Of a stretch of 64,000 nt of DNA, positions 34,672-60,377 are shown piece by piece. Numbering within the stretch: the stretch's first letter is position 1; every line of letters starts with the position of its first letter. The notes under the pieces are model-generated. The model was not told where the DNA came from. It searched no databases and was given only the letters and a program-made list of their open reading frames with translations. Made by a program: the position numbers and the translations under genes. The stretch covers positions 2,260,275 through 2,324,274 of the forward strand of contig OZ014418.1 in the NCBI GenBank assembly GCA_963965975.1, in the 5' to 3' direction. The DNA is from Xestospongia bergquistia. Its lineage: Eukaryota; Porifera; Demospongiae; Haplosclerida; Petrosiidae.

Positions 34672-35414
34672 CTGTTTTAACAGAGGATAATAACAAAGAT
34701 TATTATTACAAGCTTACTGAGTTTTTTTGTCTTGTAGACAACATTTTCCACAAATGTCAACCATCTTAATAGATATTGGACACACCTATTAAATTGTACT
34801 CGTAAATGGACGTATACATGGCTAGAAATGGATATATAGATCTACATTGCATCATCTATAATTTAATCTTCTCAGTAAACTTATCGGAGACTTCCGTAAA
34901 CTACTGCCAGCACATTTTGATATCATCCAGCTGTTTGTTCGGATTGCTTGCCTTTGTCCTCTGGATATTTATTTAAAGAGGTAAAATTGCTTATTTCTCT
35001 ATTGTGATACAGCAATTATCATAAGTTAAACTGTTTTAGAATTCCAATTTGTCTTTAGGAACAAGATAGGACTGTTTCCCCCGCCCTCTCATCAAAGAAC
35101 TCGAGATCTGCGTGTGTATGACTATCTTCATTTCCATAAAGAGTAAGAAGCACTTATCTGCTGAGTCATCTAACATCTTATCCCCTTATTCTAGGTGCAT
35201 GGTTGGCACGCTGTCAAGTACTTATATTCGGAGTTGACAAACGGAAGTGGTCGGCCATTTCATGCCCCCAGGTTGTCTCCTGTTCTGACACAAGTTATAT
35301 GCATTCTTTGAGTAATCAGAAAGATTGCCTTGTGGGCCGTACTAAAGACCCCAATTTATTGGAAAATTCTCAATCTCTTCAATCTCACAAACAACAACAA
35401 CACAATACAGAATT
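34672..35414. other. Divergent ATG14/EIF5 5' region; coding-like frames on both strands
   Basis: Must hold the missing ATG14 first exon(s), both promoters and the EIF5 leader. Plus-strand frames with splice-like ends (34895-34979, encoding DFRKLLPAHFDIIQLFVRIA; 35060-35150, encoding NKIGLFPPPSHQRTRDLRVY) look protein-like but lead to no known product. On the minus strand a short frame around 35195-35255 reads EYKYLTACQPC, reminiscent of the ATG14 CxxC region. Not resolved. Confidence 0.4.
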
Positions 35415-38138
35415 ATGGCTTACGTTAATGTTAACCGAGAGAACAGTGACCAGTTCTACCGCTATAAAATGCCCAGCCTAATTGCTAAGGTCAGAATAGC
35501 ATTGTACATGTACATGTAGTAAGTAGGATGGCCTGTATTCTTTGTAATGAACAATAGATAATCTTTAAACATTGCGATAGAGTGTTTGGGAAGGTAGTGA
35601 TTTATGAACATTGGCTGCATCTAATATAGTATGATAGCCCTATACTATGAAGCATACCACAGTGATCTCTTGTTTATACAGTTCATAATCTGTTTCCATG
35701 TTTATGAACATCCATCAGTTGTTATGTACTATTAATATTCTACTTATATAACAATTGTTGTACTAATGTGGACTCTACTCAGTCCATGTATATACGTTTC
35801 TATTACTGAGCTCTGGTTTACTTGTTTTATTGTTAATGTTGTTTGTTGTTAGGTTGAAGGCAAAGGAAATGGAATCAAGACAGTTATTGTGAATATGGTT
35901 GACATAGGGAAATCTTTACAACGTCCCCCTTCTTGTAAGTCAATTTACTGATGTCTATGTATAGTATGATAGTTCAAGTTCCAATATTAACAGAATGTGT
36001 TTGTAGTAATTGTCATTATTCACCTACATGCATGTATGTGTTTATTTGATTATTGAGGTGCAGTGAGTGTTGTAATGTTGTATGGCATTTGTCATCATCA
36101 TCATAAATGATGTAATCTCTTATTATAGATATTTGTAAATATTTTGGTTGTGATCTTGGTGCTCAGACACAAATGGACCCCAAAAATGGACGTTATATTG
36201 TCAACGGTGCACACGATGGTCCTAAGTTACAAGAACTCTTGGATGGCTTCATAAAGAACTTTGTTCTCTGTGAAGAATGTGAAAATCCAGAAACTAATTT
36301 GGTATGTGGGTGTACAACTGCTAAACATTAAATTATGATATGTTCATAAGTCCTTTTTTGACTTTTCTCTATTTATAGCAAGTCCAAACAACCAAGAATC
36401 GTATTGTTCAAGTGTGCACAGCTTGTGGTTTTAGTCGCCTCATTGATCATCGTCATAAATTGACTACATTTATTATGAAAAATCCACCCTCTAATGCTGA
36501 TGAAAGTCATGAGACTACAAATGGAAAAAAGTAAATCTCTCTTGTTACAGTACTTATTAGTTTGGTGAACGAGATTGGATAACTGTTTGAGTTTATTCCT
36601 TTTACTTGTCCTGGCTCACTATTTTTTCAATTTTAGAGACAAAAAGGGAAAGAAATCCAAAGGGAAAAAGGAAAAGGAACCGACCTCACCTGTTGACGCC
36701 TCTGCCATGGATGATGAATTTGAGCCACCTCCTACTGTATGTATTAACTCTTAGTAATATAATACACACATACTCTCTCTCTCACTCTCTCTCTCTAGAA
36801 TGGTAGTGTAGCTGAGGATGAAGATGAAGACTGGAGTGTAGAGACCAGTGAAGAAGCTGTCAAGGCTCGTATGGATAAACTAAGTGAGAATGCAACAGCT
36901 TTGACATTAAATGACGACCTAGAAAAAAGTGACACAGAGCGATTGAATATCTTCTACAAATTTGTAGAAGTAAGCAGATGTTTATTTAGTTTGTCTTTTA
37001 TTCTGTTTGTCTTCTCTTTCAATTAGTCTATTAAAACTCAAGGTGGTATTCCTGCTGTAGCAGCATCTCTTGCTAAGGTCAAAGCTGAAGCTGAACGACT
37101 TGATGTAATGGACACCGCTGCTGGTATTATGGCTGAACTCCTCTACACAGAAAAACTTCTTGCTGAGATCAAACAATATCGACCTTTGATGCTTCATGTA
37201 TGTATCATACATTTGAATGTACTATAAAAAAGTATTGATAGAAACCTGAGATAGCTCTTATAATCAAAACAACTTAGTGATAGTAACTAGACAGATGTGT
37301 TAAGTGTCTCTCTCTATAGTACTAATTTCTCTACTACATAACTATTCCTTATCTCTCTGTTCACAGTTTGTTATTGACAATAAGAAGGCACAGCGAACGC
37401 TATTGGATGCTGTTGAGATATTAGTTGGTAAATTATATCCTGATGTATTGATGTCCAAAGTGCCACATATTCTCAAATCATTTTATGATGAGGATATTCT
37501 TGAGGAAGAAGCCATTTTGGAATGGAATGACAAAATTGATAAGGTAAAGCTATAATATGACTTGTTGCATACTTGTATGCATATATATATAAGTTGATAT
37601 TGTGTCTAAAAAATTATATTTTTTTCTTTCTCTACAGGTATCCAGGAAGCATGTTGGCAAAGAGAAGGCTCGTGAAATACGAGAAAAAGCTGCTCCTATT
37701 ATCGAATGGTTGAGGACAGCTGAAGAAGAATCCAGTGAAGAAGAAGGTATGATGCAATTACATGTACTTGATATATCATGATGTTTAGTTATGGAAGTGA
37801 CAACATGATGAAACTTAACTGCTCTATTAATAGAAATGTGTTATTATGACACACAACTAGGTGTCTGTTCCAAACAAAATGTTATTTTACGCTTTTGCAT
37901 GCTAGCTAGACAGCCATCTTATGTTACAAAGAGAATGCTAGAGTATACTTATGATAAACAGTTTCCTAGTTGGTACTCTCCTAATTTTTTGATGTTAGGT
38001 GTTGAAGTGGTCTACTCTGAGAAAAGTGCTACCAGCTCTTCCCTAACTGTGGTATCTGATACTCCTAAGAATATAACTGAGAATATCCAAGATAAACAAG
38101 AGGATGGAGAGGATGATATCAATATCGACGATATATGA
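35415..38138 (+). CDS. EIF5: Translation initiation factor eIF5 (10 exons)
   Basis: GTPase-activating protein for eIF2 in the 43S/48S complex. Exons 35415-35489, 35853-35934, 36129-36301, 36379-36530, 36637-36736, 36799-36969, 37027-37197, 37367-37543, 37638-37746 and 37999-38138 join in frame to 449 residues. The N-terminus reads [20 protein letters not shown], followed by [16 protein letters not shown] and [12 protein letters not shown]. This is the GAP domain, with the catalytic Arg in the NR/RYK region. A C4 zinc ribbon ([14 protein letters not shown]) follows. The middle is Lys-rich, then Glu/Asp-rich. The C-terminal W2/HEAT domain ([20 protein letters not shown], then [16 protein letters not shown]) binds eIF2-beta and eIF1. 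Exon 6 is preceded by a (CT)n polypyrimidine tract. Intact. Confidence 0.96.
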
Positions 38139-38591
38139 GCTGTTTTCCCTTTAATTTGAACTTAATTTACATAAAATGAAAGTCCATACAGTTGTCGTCT
38201 CCTGCTATTTAAAATAAACTTGATATTTGTGCATACATGTTTATCCCTCTAATTTTAATATATAATTAATAATAATTATTTTAATAGATATAATATTATG
38301 ATGTGCTGTTTTCTCAGATAATATATTTTGTGTGAGTGTTTAAGACTGTACACAAGCTACACTACATACACTTTGAGGTGTAGTGGCGAAGCTAGAGAAC
38401 AGTTTATGTTTTATTAAGTATATGAGTATATTCAGTATGTTTATAAACAGTCCCCATTGCACGTTGGCAGAATATGCTATCAGTAGTTGGTAGACCATAG
38501 CATGGGGTCTCGATCAATTTATATCAATTAATTTTTATTATGAATTAATTTTAAAAATACAGGAACCCACACAGTCCCAAGTCCCAGTATA
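38139..38591. other. Spacer between EIF5 and kinase-Kelch gene
   Basis: AT-rich with an AATAAA-like signal (aaaataaacttg, about 38210) for EIF5. Otherwise no feature seen. Confidence 0.6.
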
Positions 38592-40913
38592 ATGGCTGTC
38601 AACAAGCATTTCGATACCCAACTAGAGGTTGTGTTGAACCGAAACGATCTATTAGGTCGAGGTGCTTATGGTGAAGTGTGTCGTTGCTGGTATGGGCACC
38701 TTGCTTGTGCTGGAAAAGTGCTACATGCTGCGCTATTTCAAAGTGAAGATAATGACCCCGGATCAAGTCAAATACTCGCTCGATTCGAAGAAGAATGTTC
38801 CTTTATTAGTGAACTTAAACACCCTAACATTGTCCAATATCTTGGACTCCATTACGATCACGAGTTTAACGCTCCTGTCCTATTGATGGAACTTCTAGAC
38901 TGTAATTTGACTTCTTTTTTGTCTCGACACGGTGGAGGTCAGCCCCTCCCTCAAAAAATCCAATTAGATATTTGTGCAGATGTTGCGTTGGCGTTGGAGT
39001 TTCTTCATGCTCACGACATTCTTCACCAGGACCTCTCCAGCAATAATGTACTCCTTCAACTCGCTCCTAACGATGTTCCAATCTGCGCTAAAGTAACTGA
39101 TTTTGGTGTCTCTAAAATCTCCGACCCCAATCGATTTCTTGTTGAAACTCAACCTTGTCCTGGTTCCCTGGTCTATATGGCTCCTGAGGTATTACAAATG
39201 CCGCCTGAGTACTCAGCAAAGTTGGATATCTACTCATTTGGTGTTCTTATGATCCAAATCATCACGACACAGTTTCCTAACCCTACTCCTTTCTCTATAT
39301 GTATGGTTGATAATTTGACAGAAGTTGAACGTCGAGCTGATGACTTGGCTGTGATATCAACTGATCATCCCATTTGTCCATTAATTATTGATTGTCTCAA
39401 TAATGACCGAGCTGAAAGACCAAATGCTTCTAAGTTGTGTGCACAGCTGTGCCTAATAAAAGAGACTGACTTCTATGTTCATGACCACAAAGAGTTGATG
39501 CCACAAGTTATTGAAGAAGAGTCTTCAGCATACTCAAAGACCTTTTACCAATGTCTTACATGTGAGCAATATGAACAGGAAAAAAGTCATTTTGAAGCTA
39601 AACTGAAACACTTGCTAACAGAGCACAGTGAAGCCCAGTTAGATTATCAAAAAAATTACGATAATTTAACAGAGCAGTTGAGGGAACTTTTAGATCAAAA
39701 TTCTTCCCTTCGCCAACAAAATGAAGAGTTAAATGAGAAGTTTGAACAAGCTAATAAAATTATTGGTGATCTACGAAAATGTCTGGATGAACAGGCCCTG
39801 GAAATTGAGAACAAACATGAAAAATTAGAAGAAGCAGGTAACCAGATTGAAAAACTGGAAATAGCTTTGCACGATGCCAATCAGCACTCTCAGTCACTGC
39901 ATGCAGAGAAAGCAAATTTAATCCGTACTCTTTCCCCACCTCCTCCAAAAGAGAGTTTGCCTTCTAAGAAACAAAGATCAACCAGTATTGGAGATCTTCA
40001 GCAACACCGTAATCTTGACTCCAATTCCTCTTCTGTATGTTTACAAGTTGAAGAACCAATAGATACCATTTTTGCAGCTTGTATGGGAGCAGCTACTTCT
40101 AATGTATACAAAGCTTTCTTTATGGATCGCAATGGCTTTATAATTTTTGGATATGATGGTTTGAAGAAAGACTGGTTTGACCTGCCACCATGCCCTGTAA
40201 CAAAGTGTGGTCTTGCTATTATCAATGGACAATTAACTACAGTAGGTGGAGAAGTGGCTGGTGGTACGACCAATGTTTTATATTGTCTCAATGATACTAG
40301 CAATTGCAGTGAGTGGATTGAAAGTCTTCCACCAATGCCATCAAAACGTTCACAGCCTGGTATAACCACCACGGAAAAACATCTGATAGTTGCAGGAGGA
40401 AGTGTAGCCATTTGGAAGCCCATTCCACTTGTTGAGATCATGGACATTAAAACTTTTCAATGGCACGAGGTTGCAAGTTTACCCATACCTCTCTGTCGGT
40501 CGTCAATCTGTATCACACACAACCAAATCCATGTGTTAGGTGGAATGGATGTCTCTAGGAAATGGCAGAAAAGATGCTTCTCGTGTTCGATGAAGGATTT
40601 AACAGAAAGCCAGCCATCAAGTCAGATTTGGTTGACACTAGTTCCTGACTTGCCCACTGAACAAAGTGGAATCGTGTCTAAAAGTGGACTACTATTTTCA
40701 ATAGGTGGCTGTATGCCACATACAAATACCATTGTGTCTGATATATATATTTACAATCATAGCCAGAGGAAATGGAGAAAAATGGATAACACAATACATG
40801 TTGGTCGTAGTCAATGTTTTATCGTGTCATTACCAAGAAATCAATTGATAATTGTGGGTGGACGAGCCAGTAGTGGTATTGCTCAGAATGCTGAGTTTAT
40901 AAATGTTTTTTAG
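38592..40913 (+). CDS. Intronless protein kinase / coiled-coil / Kelch-repeat protein
   Basis: 773 residues in one exon. A kinase domain occupies about residues 15-300: glycine loop LLGRGAYGEVCRC, VAIK-type lysine in CAGKVL (K42), catalytic loop HQDLSSNNVLL (about 145-155), DFG (170-172), APE in VYMAPEVL. The usual HRD arginine is Gln, so it is a non-RD kinase, but the catalytic Asp, Asn and DFG Asp are kept and activity is plausible. Sequence style is tyrosine-kinase-like (TKL). A coiled coil follows at about 325-465 (REQLDQNSSLRQQNEELNEK-type heptads), then a Kelch propeller from about 500 to the end (TTVGGEVAGGTTNVLY, IVAGGSVAIW, VLGGMD, FSIGGCMPHT, IIVGGRASSG). No signal peptide. Intronless in an intron-rich area, hence possibly retroposed; the substrate is unknown. 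Confidence 0.9.
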   Translation: MAVNKHFDTQLEVVLNRNDLLGRGAYGEVCRCWYGHLACAGKVLHAALFQSEDNDPGSSQILARFEEECSFISELKHPNIVQYLGLHYDHEFNAPVLLMELLDCNLTSFLSRHGGGQPLPQKIQLDICADVALALEFLHAHDILHQDLSSNNVLLQLAPNDVPICAKVTDFGVSKISDPNRFLVETQPCPGSLVYMAPEVLQMPPEYSAKLDIYSFGVLMIQIITTQFPNPTPFSICMVDNLTEVERRADDLAVISTDHPICPLIIDCLNNDRAERPNASKLCAQLCLIKETDFYVHDHKELMPQVIEEESSAYSKTFYQCLTCEQYEQEKSHFEAKLKHLLTEHSEAQLDYQKNYDNLTEQLRELLDQNSSLRQQNEELNEKFEQANKIIGDLRKCLDEQALEIENKHEKLEEAGNQIEKLEIALHDANQHSQSLHAEKANLIRTLSPPPPKESLPSKKQRSTSIGDLQQHRNLDSNSSSVCLQVEEPIDTIFAACMGAATSNVYKAFFMDRNGFIIFGYDGLKKDWFDLPPCPVTKCGLAIINGQLTTVGGEVAGGTTNVLYCLNDTSNCSEWIESLPPMPSKRSQPGITTTEKHLIVAGGSVAIWKPIPLVEIMDIKTFQWHEVASLPIPLCRSSICITHNQIHVLGGMDVSRKWQKRCFSCSMKDLTESQPSSQIWLTLVPDLPTEQSGIVSKSGLLFSIGGCMPHTNTIVSDIYIYNHSQRKWRKMDNTIHVGRSQCFIVSLPRNQLIIVGGRASSGIAQNAEFINVF

Positions 40914-42103
40914 TAGTTATAAAGTTTTGGCTGTACAATATAAAATACATGATTTAACTTATAAAATTGTTTCAATATATTTATAATATCTTTTTTGTCA
41001 CTGATAATAGTGACTGAAATATGTGTAGCAGACAACATAAAATGATTTATTTGAGGTGTTATTTTAAAGATCACCGGTACCATGCATATCTCAGTGGAGA
41101 AAAAGAAAGGTACATCCAATAGGAGAACATTTAACTGGCAGTAGTGCATGAGTAGAATCAGATTTAGTGTTGATCATTACTTTCATATGACATCAATGCG
41201 TATTATAATTACCAAGTGTAGTAGAAAATCAGGAGTACTGGTAATAGAGACTGAATCACCTCACTTATTGAGTGCATGTGCATGTCTAGTTAAGAGAGAG
41301 TTGAAAATTGTGTTGTTCTCCTTTTAATGCAGTGATCTTTAGTGTTTTTACTCACTGTGAAAGACAAAAAATATTCATAACAATTATTTTATATTAATTA
41401 ATTTTAACTGGTATTTAATTTAACAAATTACCCGAACTATAGTACCCAAGTTACCTTAAGGTATACAATTGAATTCCTAGCTTCATGCATCTTATAATTA
41501 TCAAATGTCATCAATGTCCATGCCTATGTGTAAAAAAAGAGAATATAACTGTAGATAAGTCAAGTCATTCATTAAGTGTATAAGTATCAAAACTGATGGC
41601 GTTTCCTAGTAGTACTTGTATATAGCTAGTTTTAGTGCATCACAAGTCTATACATAGACATCTCTAGTAAATCTATCTTTTCTAAAACTCAGTAAATATA
41701 CTCAACAACCTGCTAATATACAGTACCATATACAGAGTCATACTTGTGTTACATATTCATATGTTAATAAGAGATTATAGCAACATCCTCGACAATCCAC
41801 AAACATCCTACAGAGACATTTTGTATTTGGTTGCTTCCAAAATGTTAGTATACGAGAAGGAAATACTAATGCTAGAGCGCTAGAGGACTGGTGGTTAGGG
41901 CACCAACTTACTAATGTAATAAGGTCAAGGTCTGGCTGATATTGATAAATCTAGTGGAAAGTTCTTCGAATTACTCATACTTTTGGAACTCCAGAACTTG
42001 AAAGCTCAATTCAGTTTACTATTATAGCTTACAATCTGCGGATTTGCCCCGCCTACTACATTATTGACATGTGCGAACATTGCGTGAGCTGTGCCTGTGA
42101 AGA
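40914..42103. other. Intergenic spacer before ANAPC1
   Basis: About 1.2 kb of AT-rich DNA. No gene, repeat family or RNA recognised. The last ~60 bp before the ANAPC1 start are GC-richer (tttgccccgcctactac), a likely core promoter. Confidence 0.6.
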
Positions 42104-56579
<14,476 letters not shown>

Positions 56580-57297
56580 AGATTTGTTAATGATTGACTA
56601 TTGATGACTTTCACTTTAAATTTTGTGTAAAACTAGTTAAATATTAATTTTATTTAAGAAAAATTGCTTGGATTAACGTGAGTCATTGTACATTCTGAGT
56701 GATCCTGTCTTGTTGTAATCTTAACCAAACTCGTCTTTCATCAATAGAGAATCTGAAATATTGTTTCATCGATTATTCAGAACCCAAACAATATACTTGT
56801 ACCTGTGATTGATTGAACAAGAGTGGGTGGGGCTATAACCATGTGTAAGTACATGGCTAGTTCTAGGTGTGGTAATATGAAGTAGCACATTCCACATATT
56901 TGTTGGAGAATTAAGTCATCAGAAAAATGACAGAAGAGGTGTAAATAGTCGTACCTGGATTGTAATTATAAGTTGGGCTGATTGATGCATATTTTACTAG
57001 CTATAGTGCATAGAATTATGATGGAAAGTCAGTCTTGAACTATGACATTATATTATTTTAGAGAAAATATGTCCTACAAAGCCTGCATGTAGTAGTTGTA
57101 CATAACTAGATGTTCAAAGTAAACAGAGAGACTGTCATACACTCTTCGATAAACAACAACTTTTTAGGCCAATCCTAATCTCCTGTCAGTCAAAATTATT
57201 AAAATCGGTTGACATAAACTAGAGTAACAACTAGAACATCTCACCACATGAGCATCCTAACCTATAGGCTTTGTAATTAATAAAATTATCTCTGTAG
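56580..57297. other. Spacer downstream of ANAPC1
   Basis: About 700 bp, duplicated at 62633-63337. No recognised gene. May hold the 5' exon of the unknown downstream gene. Confidence 0.5.
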
Positions 57298-57939
57298 TGA
57301 TGGTTTTAAACCTGTTCAAAACTAACTACATCAAGTAAATGAACATTTCAAGGAACAATCATCATTTCTACAACCTTTTATTAAAAATGGTCAGTTACTC
57401 TATCCTGATGTACCAATACACATAGACTATGAAGCTAAGAGATTATACTCTGAACAAGTGGTTAGTTTTATACATCAATTTAACATATGTCATGTGATCT
57501 TCACATGATAGGGCACTCTAGCAGGGATACTCCTAGGATTAAGTCACTTGGATAACTCTGAGACTACATTGAAAGCTATTACATATAAAGAAGGGTCAGT
57601 TAGTAGCCATTATTGTATGTACAATATTAACAATAGCTAATGATGAAGGTACTCATTTTGTTCTTTGCCTCAGGATATTATGATTGAACCAATTACTGGA
57701 TCAGGTTGTTACAGAGTGGTTACAGGATATTAAAACTTATCAGTTGCCATGCACACTTCAAGGAGTTGGTCCCTTGTATCATGTCACCCAATTATGTATG
57801 AGAAAATAATATGATGAAGTCTATCATCTTCTCTCTCTCTTTTCTCTCAGTTCAAGGTGTAGTAGATTTGTTATGGCTACCAGTACAACAATATCAAGAA
57901 GTATCGATGGACGTATCGTTTAGGGAGCTGTGAGTGGAG
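57298..57939 (+). pseudogene. Truncated, broken copy of the unknown gene that restarts at 63338
   Basis: Exon-like pieces encode GQLLYPDVPIHIDYEAKRLY and GTLAGILLGLSHLDNSE. An in-frame TAA (57323-57325) replaces the CAA seen in the 63.3-kb copy. Further on there is a 5-bp insertion, and TGG is changed to TAG in the GRIVWGAV motif. Homology stops at 57939. Not expected to be functional. Confidence 0.7.
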
Positions 57940-58194
57940 TCCTGGGTCATTTTCCAGGTAACATAGTGTTGGGTGAAGTAAAGAATCAATTTGTTCCAGA
58001 AGCAAAGAAAGAAACTTCTGAGAAATGGAAGACCAATTAAAAATTTTGATATTGTTGTGTTAATATATGCAAAAATCTGAGAAGATAGAATATAAAACAA
58101 TAATAATAAGTTAAAAAAATAATTTGAATTCTAACATTATTAATTGTTAAATTAGTTAATTGGTTGTATCTTCAATAGGAGGTAAGTAGTTTGG

Positions 58195-58874
58195 CTAATA
58201 GAAAAGTTGATCAAACGAAGGTAAGACTGGATGATCAGTAGGTGTGGTGGTTAATGGGAAAGCTGTAGTGGCTGTAATTGGCTGTGATGTGAAACACTTC
58301 AATGGGATGTATGGAGGTTGAGATAATTGTTCAGTGGTAGTGTAAATAAAACTGAGATTTCCTTTACCAGAACTGCTAGTATTCGAGCCAGAAACAAGAG
58401 GTACATGTGGACCATGTGTGGCAGCAGTTTTCCTTTTCTTGGCACGTCTATTTTGGAACCAATCCTGTGTGAAAACAAAAGAAAATATATTTGCCATGCT
58501 TTAGTTTAGTTGTATATATATATATATATATATGTAATCTAGACTTACATGTACGTTCTTTTCTTTGACATTTAACTTAGCAGCAAGGTCTTCTTTTTGA
58601 AATATATTAGGGTAGTTATTTTGATCAAATTCTGACTCTAAATGGAGTAATTGGTCTTTAGTATAGTGTACTCTGGTCCTTGTTTTCTGTTTATCGCTAT
58701 TTGGTTCTTTGTTCATCTCCTCGGCTTTTCTTTTCAGTCCTAAATAAAGCAACATCAAAATTAAGTGCCCAGCTCCACCCTTGGCCTAAGACTACACCCA
58801 GAAACTAACAAGGTCTTACCTCTCTTCATAGACAATTGGGCAGAGTTTTCTTGGAGGCTGGCTTTGTTTTCCAT
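58195..58874 (-). CDS. PRD-like homeobox transcription factor (3 exons)
   Basis: Exons 58874-58820, 58739-58549 and 58464-58195 join in frame to 171 residues. The homeodomain covers residues 37-96 (KTRTRVHYTKDQLLHLESEF, then DWFQNRRAKKRK) with R5, L16, F20, W48, F49, N51 and R53 all kept. Gln at position 50 and the intron between positions 46 and 47 are features of the PRD class. Position 47, normally Ile or Val and in the DNA major groove, is Asp, created right at the splice junction. The C-terminus is Ser/Thr/Pro-rich, ending FDQLFY. No paired domain. It is a short nuclear factor of unknown target, lying in the spacer between the two copies of the duplicated segment. Confidence 0.87.
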
Positions 58875-59605
58875 GATTTGTAAAAGATTGAAACGAATTA
58901 TAGTTTTTTAGTGTCGCAGTTATGATCACCAAGGTTTCTTTCTTCTTTAAGCGAAGCAGACTAATATGACAAAATTTTGCAACTCTGGTCTCTTTTATGC
59001 CGATAGATGAGGAGTTCTCTTTGATGTAATAATGTTTGTACTGTGAAAAGTAACATTCTGTTAGATTAACTCTTTAAAATATGACTGGTATTACTTTGTT
59101 GAGTTTGCTGAGCTCGTTGACACTTCTATATAATGAAAACTGATAAACCGACAAAGAACAAAAATAAATATACATAAAATATTCTAAAAAATTAATAAAA
59201 CCTATAATAATAGTAAGATTAATAATTAATAAAGATTAATTAAGATTGTAAGATTAATAATTAATTAAGATTAATAATATGACCATGTGAGTACAAAATT
59301 AATGATGATTTGAGTGTTGTTTACTAACGGCTTCTGTCCTTGTTCTCTTGAGCTCTGATAGCTATTTTAAACTGTCAATAGCAAAGAAGTGTTCTTTGCA
59401 GAGAAAGAGTCATAAGATATATACAGTTCGCATTTGTAAGTCTTGTAGATTAACTTGTCATGGCTTGGAATGGCACTAAAATAGTGATGTATTACATATT
59501 ATATGTGTGGGTGGGTAGCTAACTTAGTAATTGGTTGGAGTTCATTATATAACTTTAACATGTTATATTAAATGTTAAATCATAAAATACTAAACTATTT
59601 AGTAA
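58875..59605. other. Upstream region of the homeobox gene
   Basis: AT-rich with short aattaataa repeats around 59215-59280. No gene recognised. Confidence 0.5.
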
Positions 59606-59609
59606 ATAT

Positions 59610-60090
59610 ACCATGTGGAAGATTTATAACGCCATTATGGTTACTGTCAACCTTTGTATTCTATTAGTTCAACAGCCACTCTAATCAGTGGGAGATGTCC
59701 GACTAGTGAATGATCCTAACGATAATACTGGAGCAGTTGAAATATGTAATGATAGTCATTACGTGGGTGTATGCAGACAAGGATGGGACAGCAATGATGC
59801 TGCTGTTATATGTCGACAATTAAAACAAACCAATCAATGTAAGTTATGATTATAACAATGAAATAATTCATAGTCATTGATATGACTATTGTAGTATGTT
59901 AAAGACACTATGTATAAAATTGTAAACTATAGCTGTCTTGTTTACCAGTAGTAAGAGTAAGTACCAAGAGTAATATGTGGCCCTTCAAATTGTAGAAGTC
60001 CCATGTGTCAAGATAATGGGAGATGTTTTGCTTTTACAAGTACTTGTGATGGCTATTCAACTAGATGAGCCTCCTAGTCTGTGTGATGGT
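59610..60090 (+). pseudogene. SRCR-domain receptor fragment with nonsense codon
   Basis: An ATG at about 59611 opens a signal-peptide-like stretch (YNAIMVTVNLCILLVQQPL). An in-frame TAA follows at codon 24, then half an SRCR domain in the same frame: GDVRLVNDPNDNTGAVEICN, then GVCRQGWDSNDAAVICRQL, ending at a GTAAGT donor. A further piece near 59985-60065 reads CRSPMCQDNGRCFAFTSTCD (EGF-like spacing) before stops. The second SRCR half is missing. SRCR proteins are cell-surface or secreted recognition molecules, abundant in sponges. This one looks dead unless the TAA is removed by splicing. Confidence 0.65.
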
Positions 60091-60377
60091 AAGTCAACTA
60101 GATCTCTGTAACTATAAAGTATTTTTCATTCTTGGATTAAACATTTAATATAGACTAAGTAGTAATACCATATGCTAGGTCAGTTAGTACTAAAGCAATT
60201 TCATTTTTGATTGAGTTTAACTTACTGTAATGAGTACCACTTGGTAAATTTTATTCTTGTTCATTTTTAGTTAAACAATACCAGCAATTTACATAGTAAG
60301 AAGAAGAGTATTATATAACAAAATGTATCAATAGTTTTCTTTAAGTAATAATTGATGCCTCTTTAATTATTTTAAAA

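Noticed and set aside
35203-35481. 92-residue frame overlapping the EIF5 start
   Set aside because: Different frame from EIF5, begins at TTG, no recognisable product; kept only as part of the unresolved 5' region.
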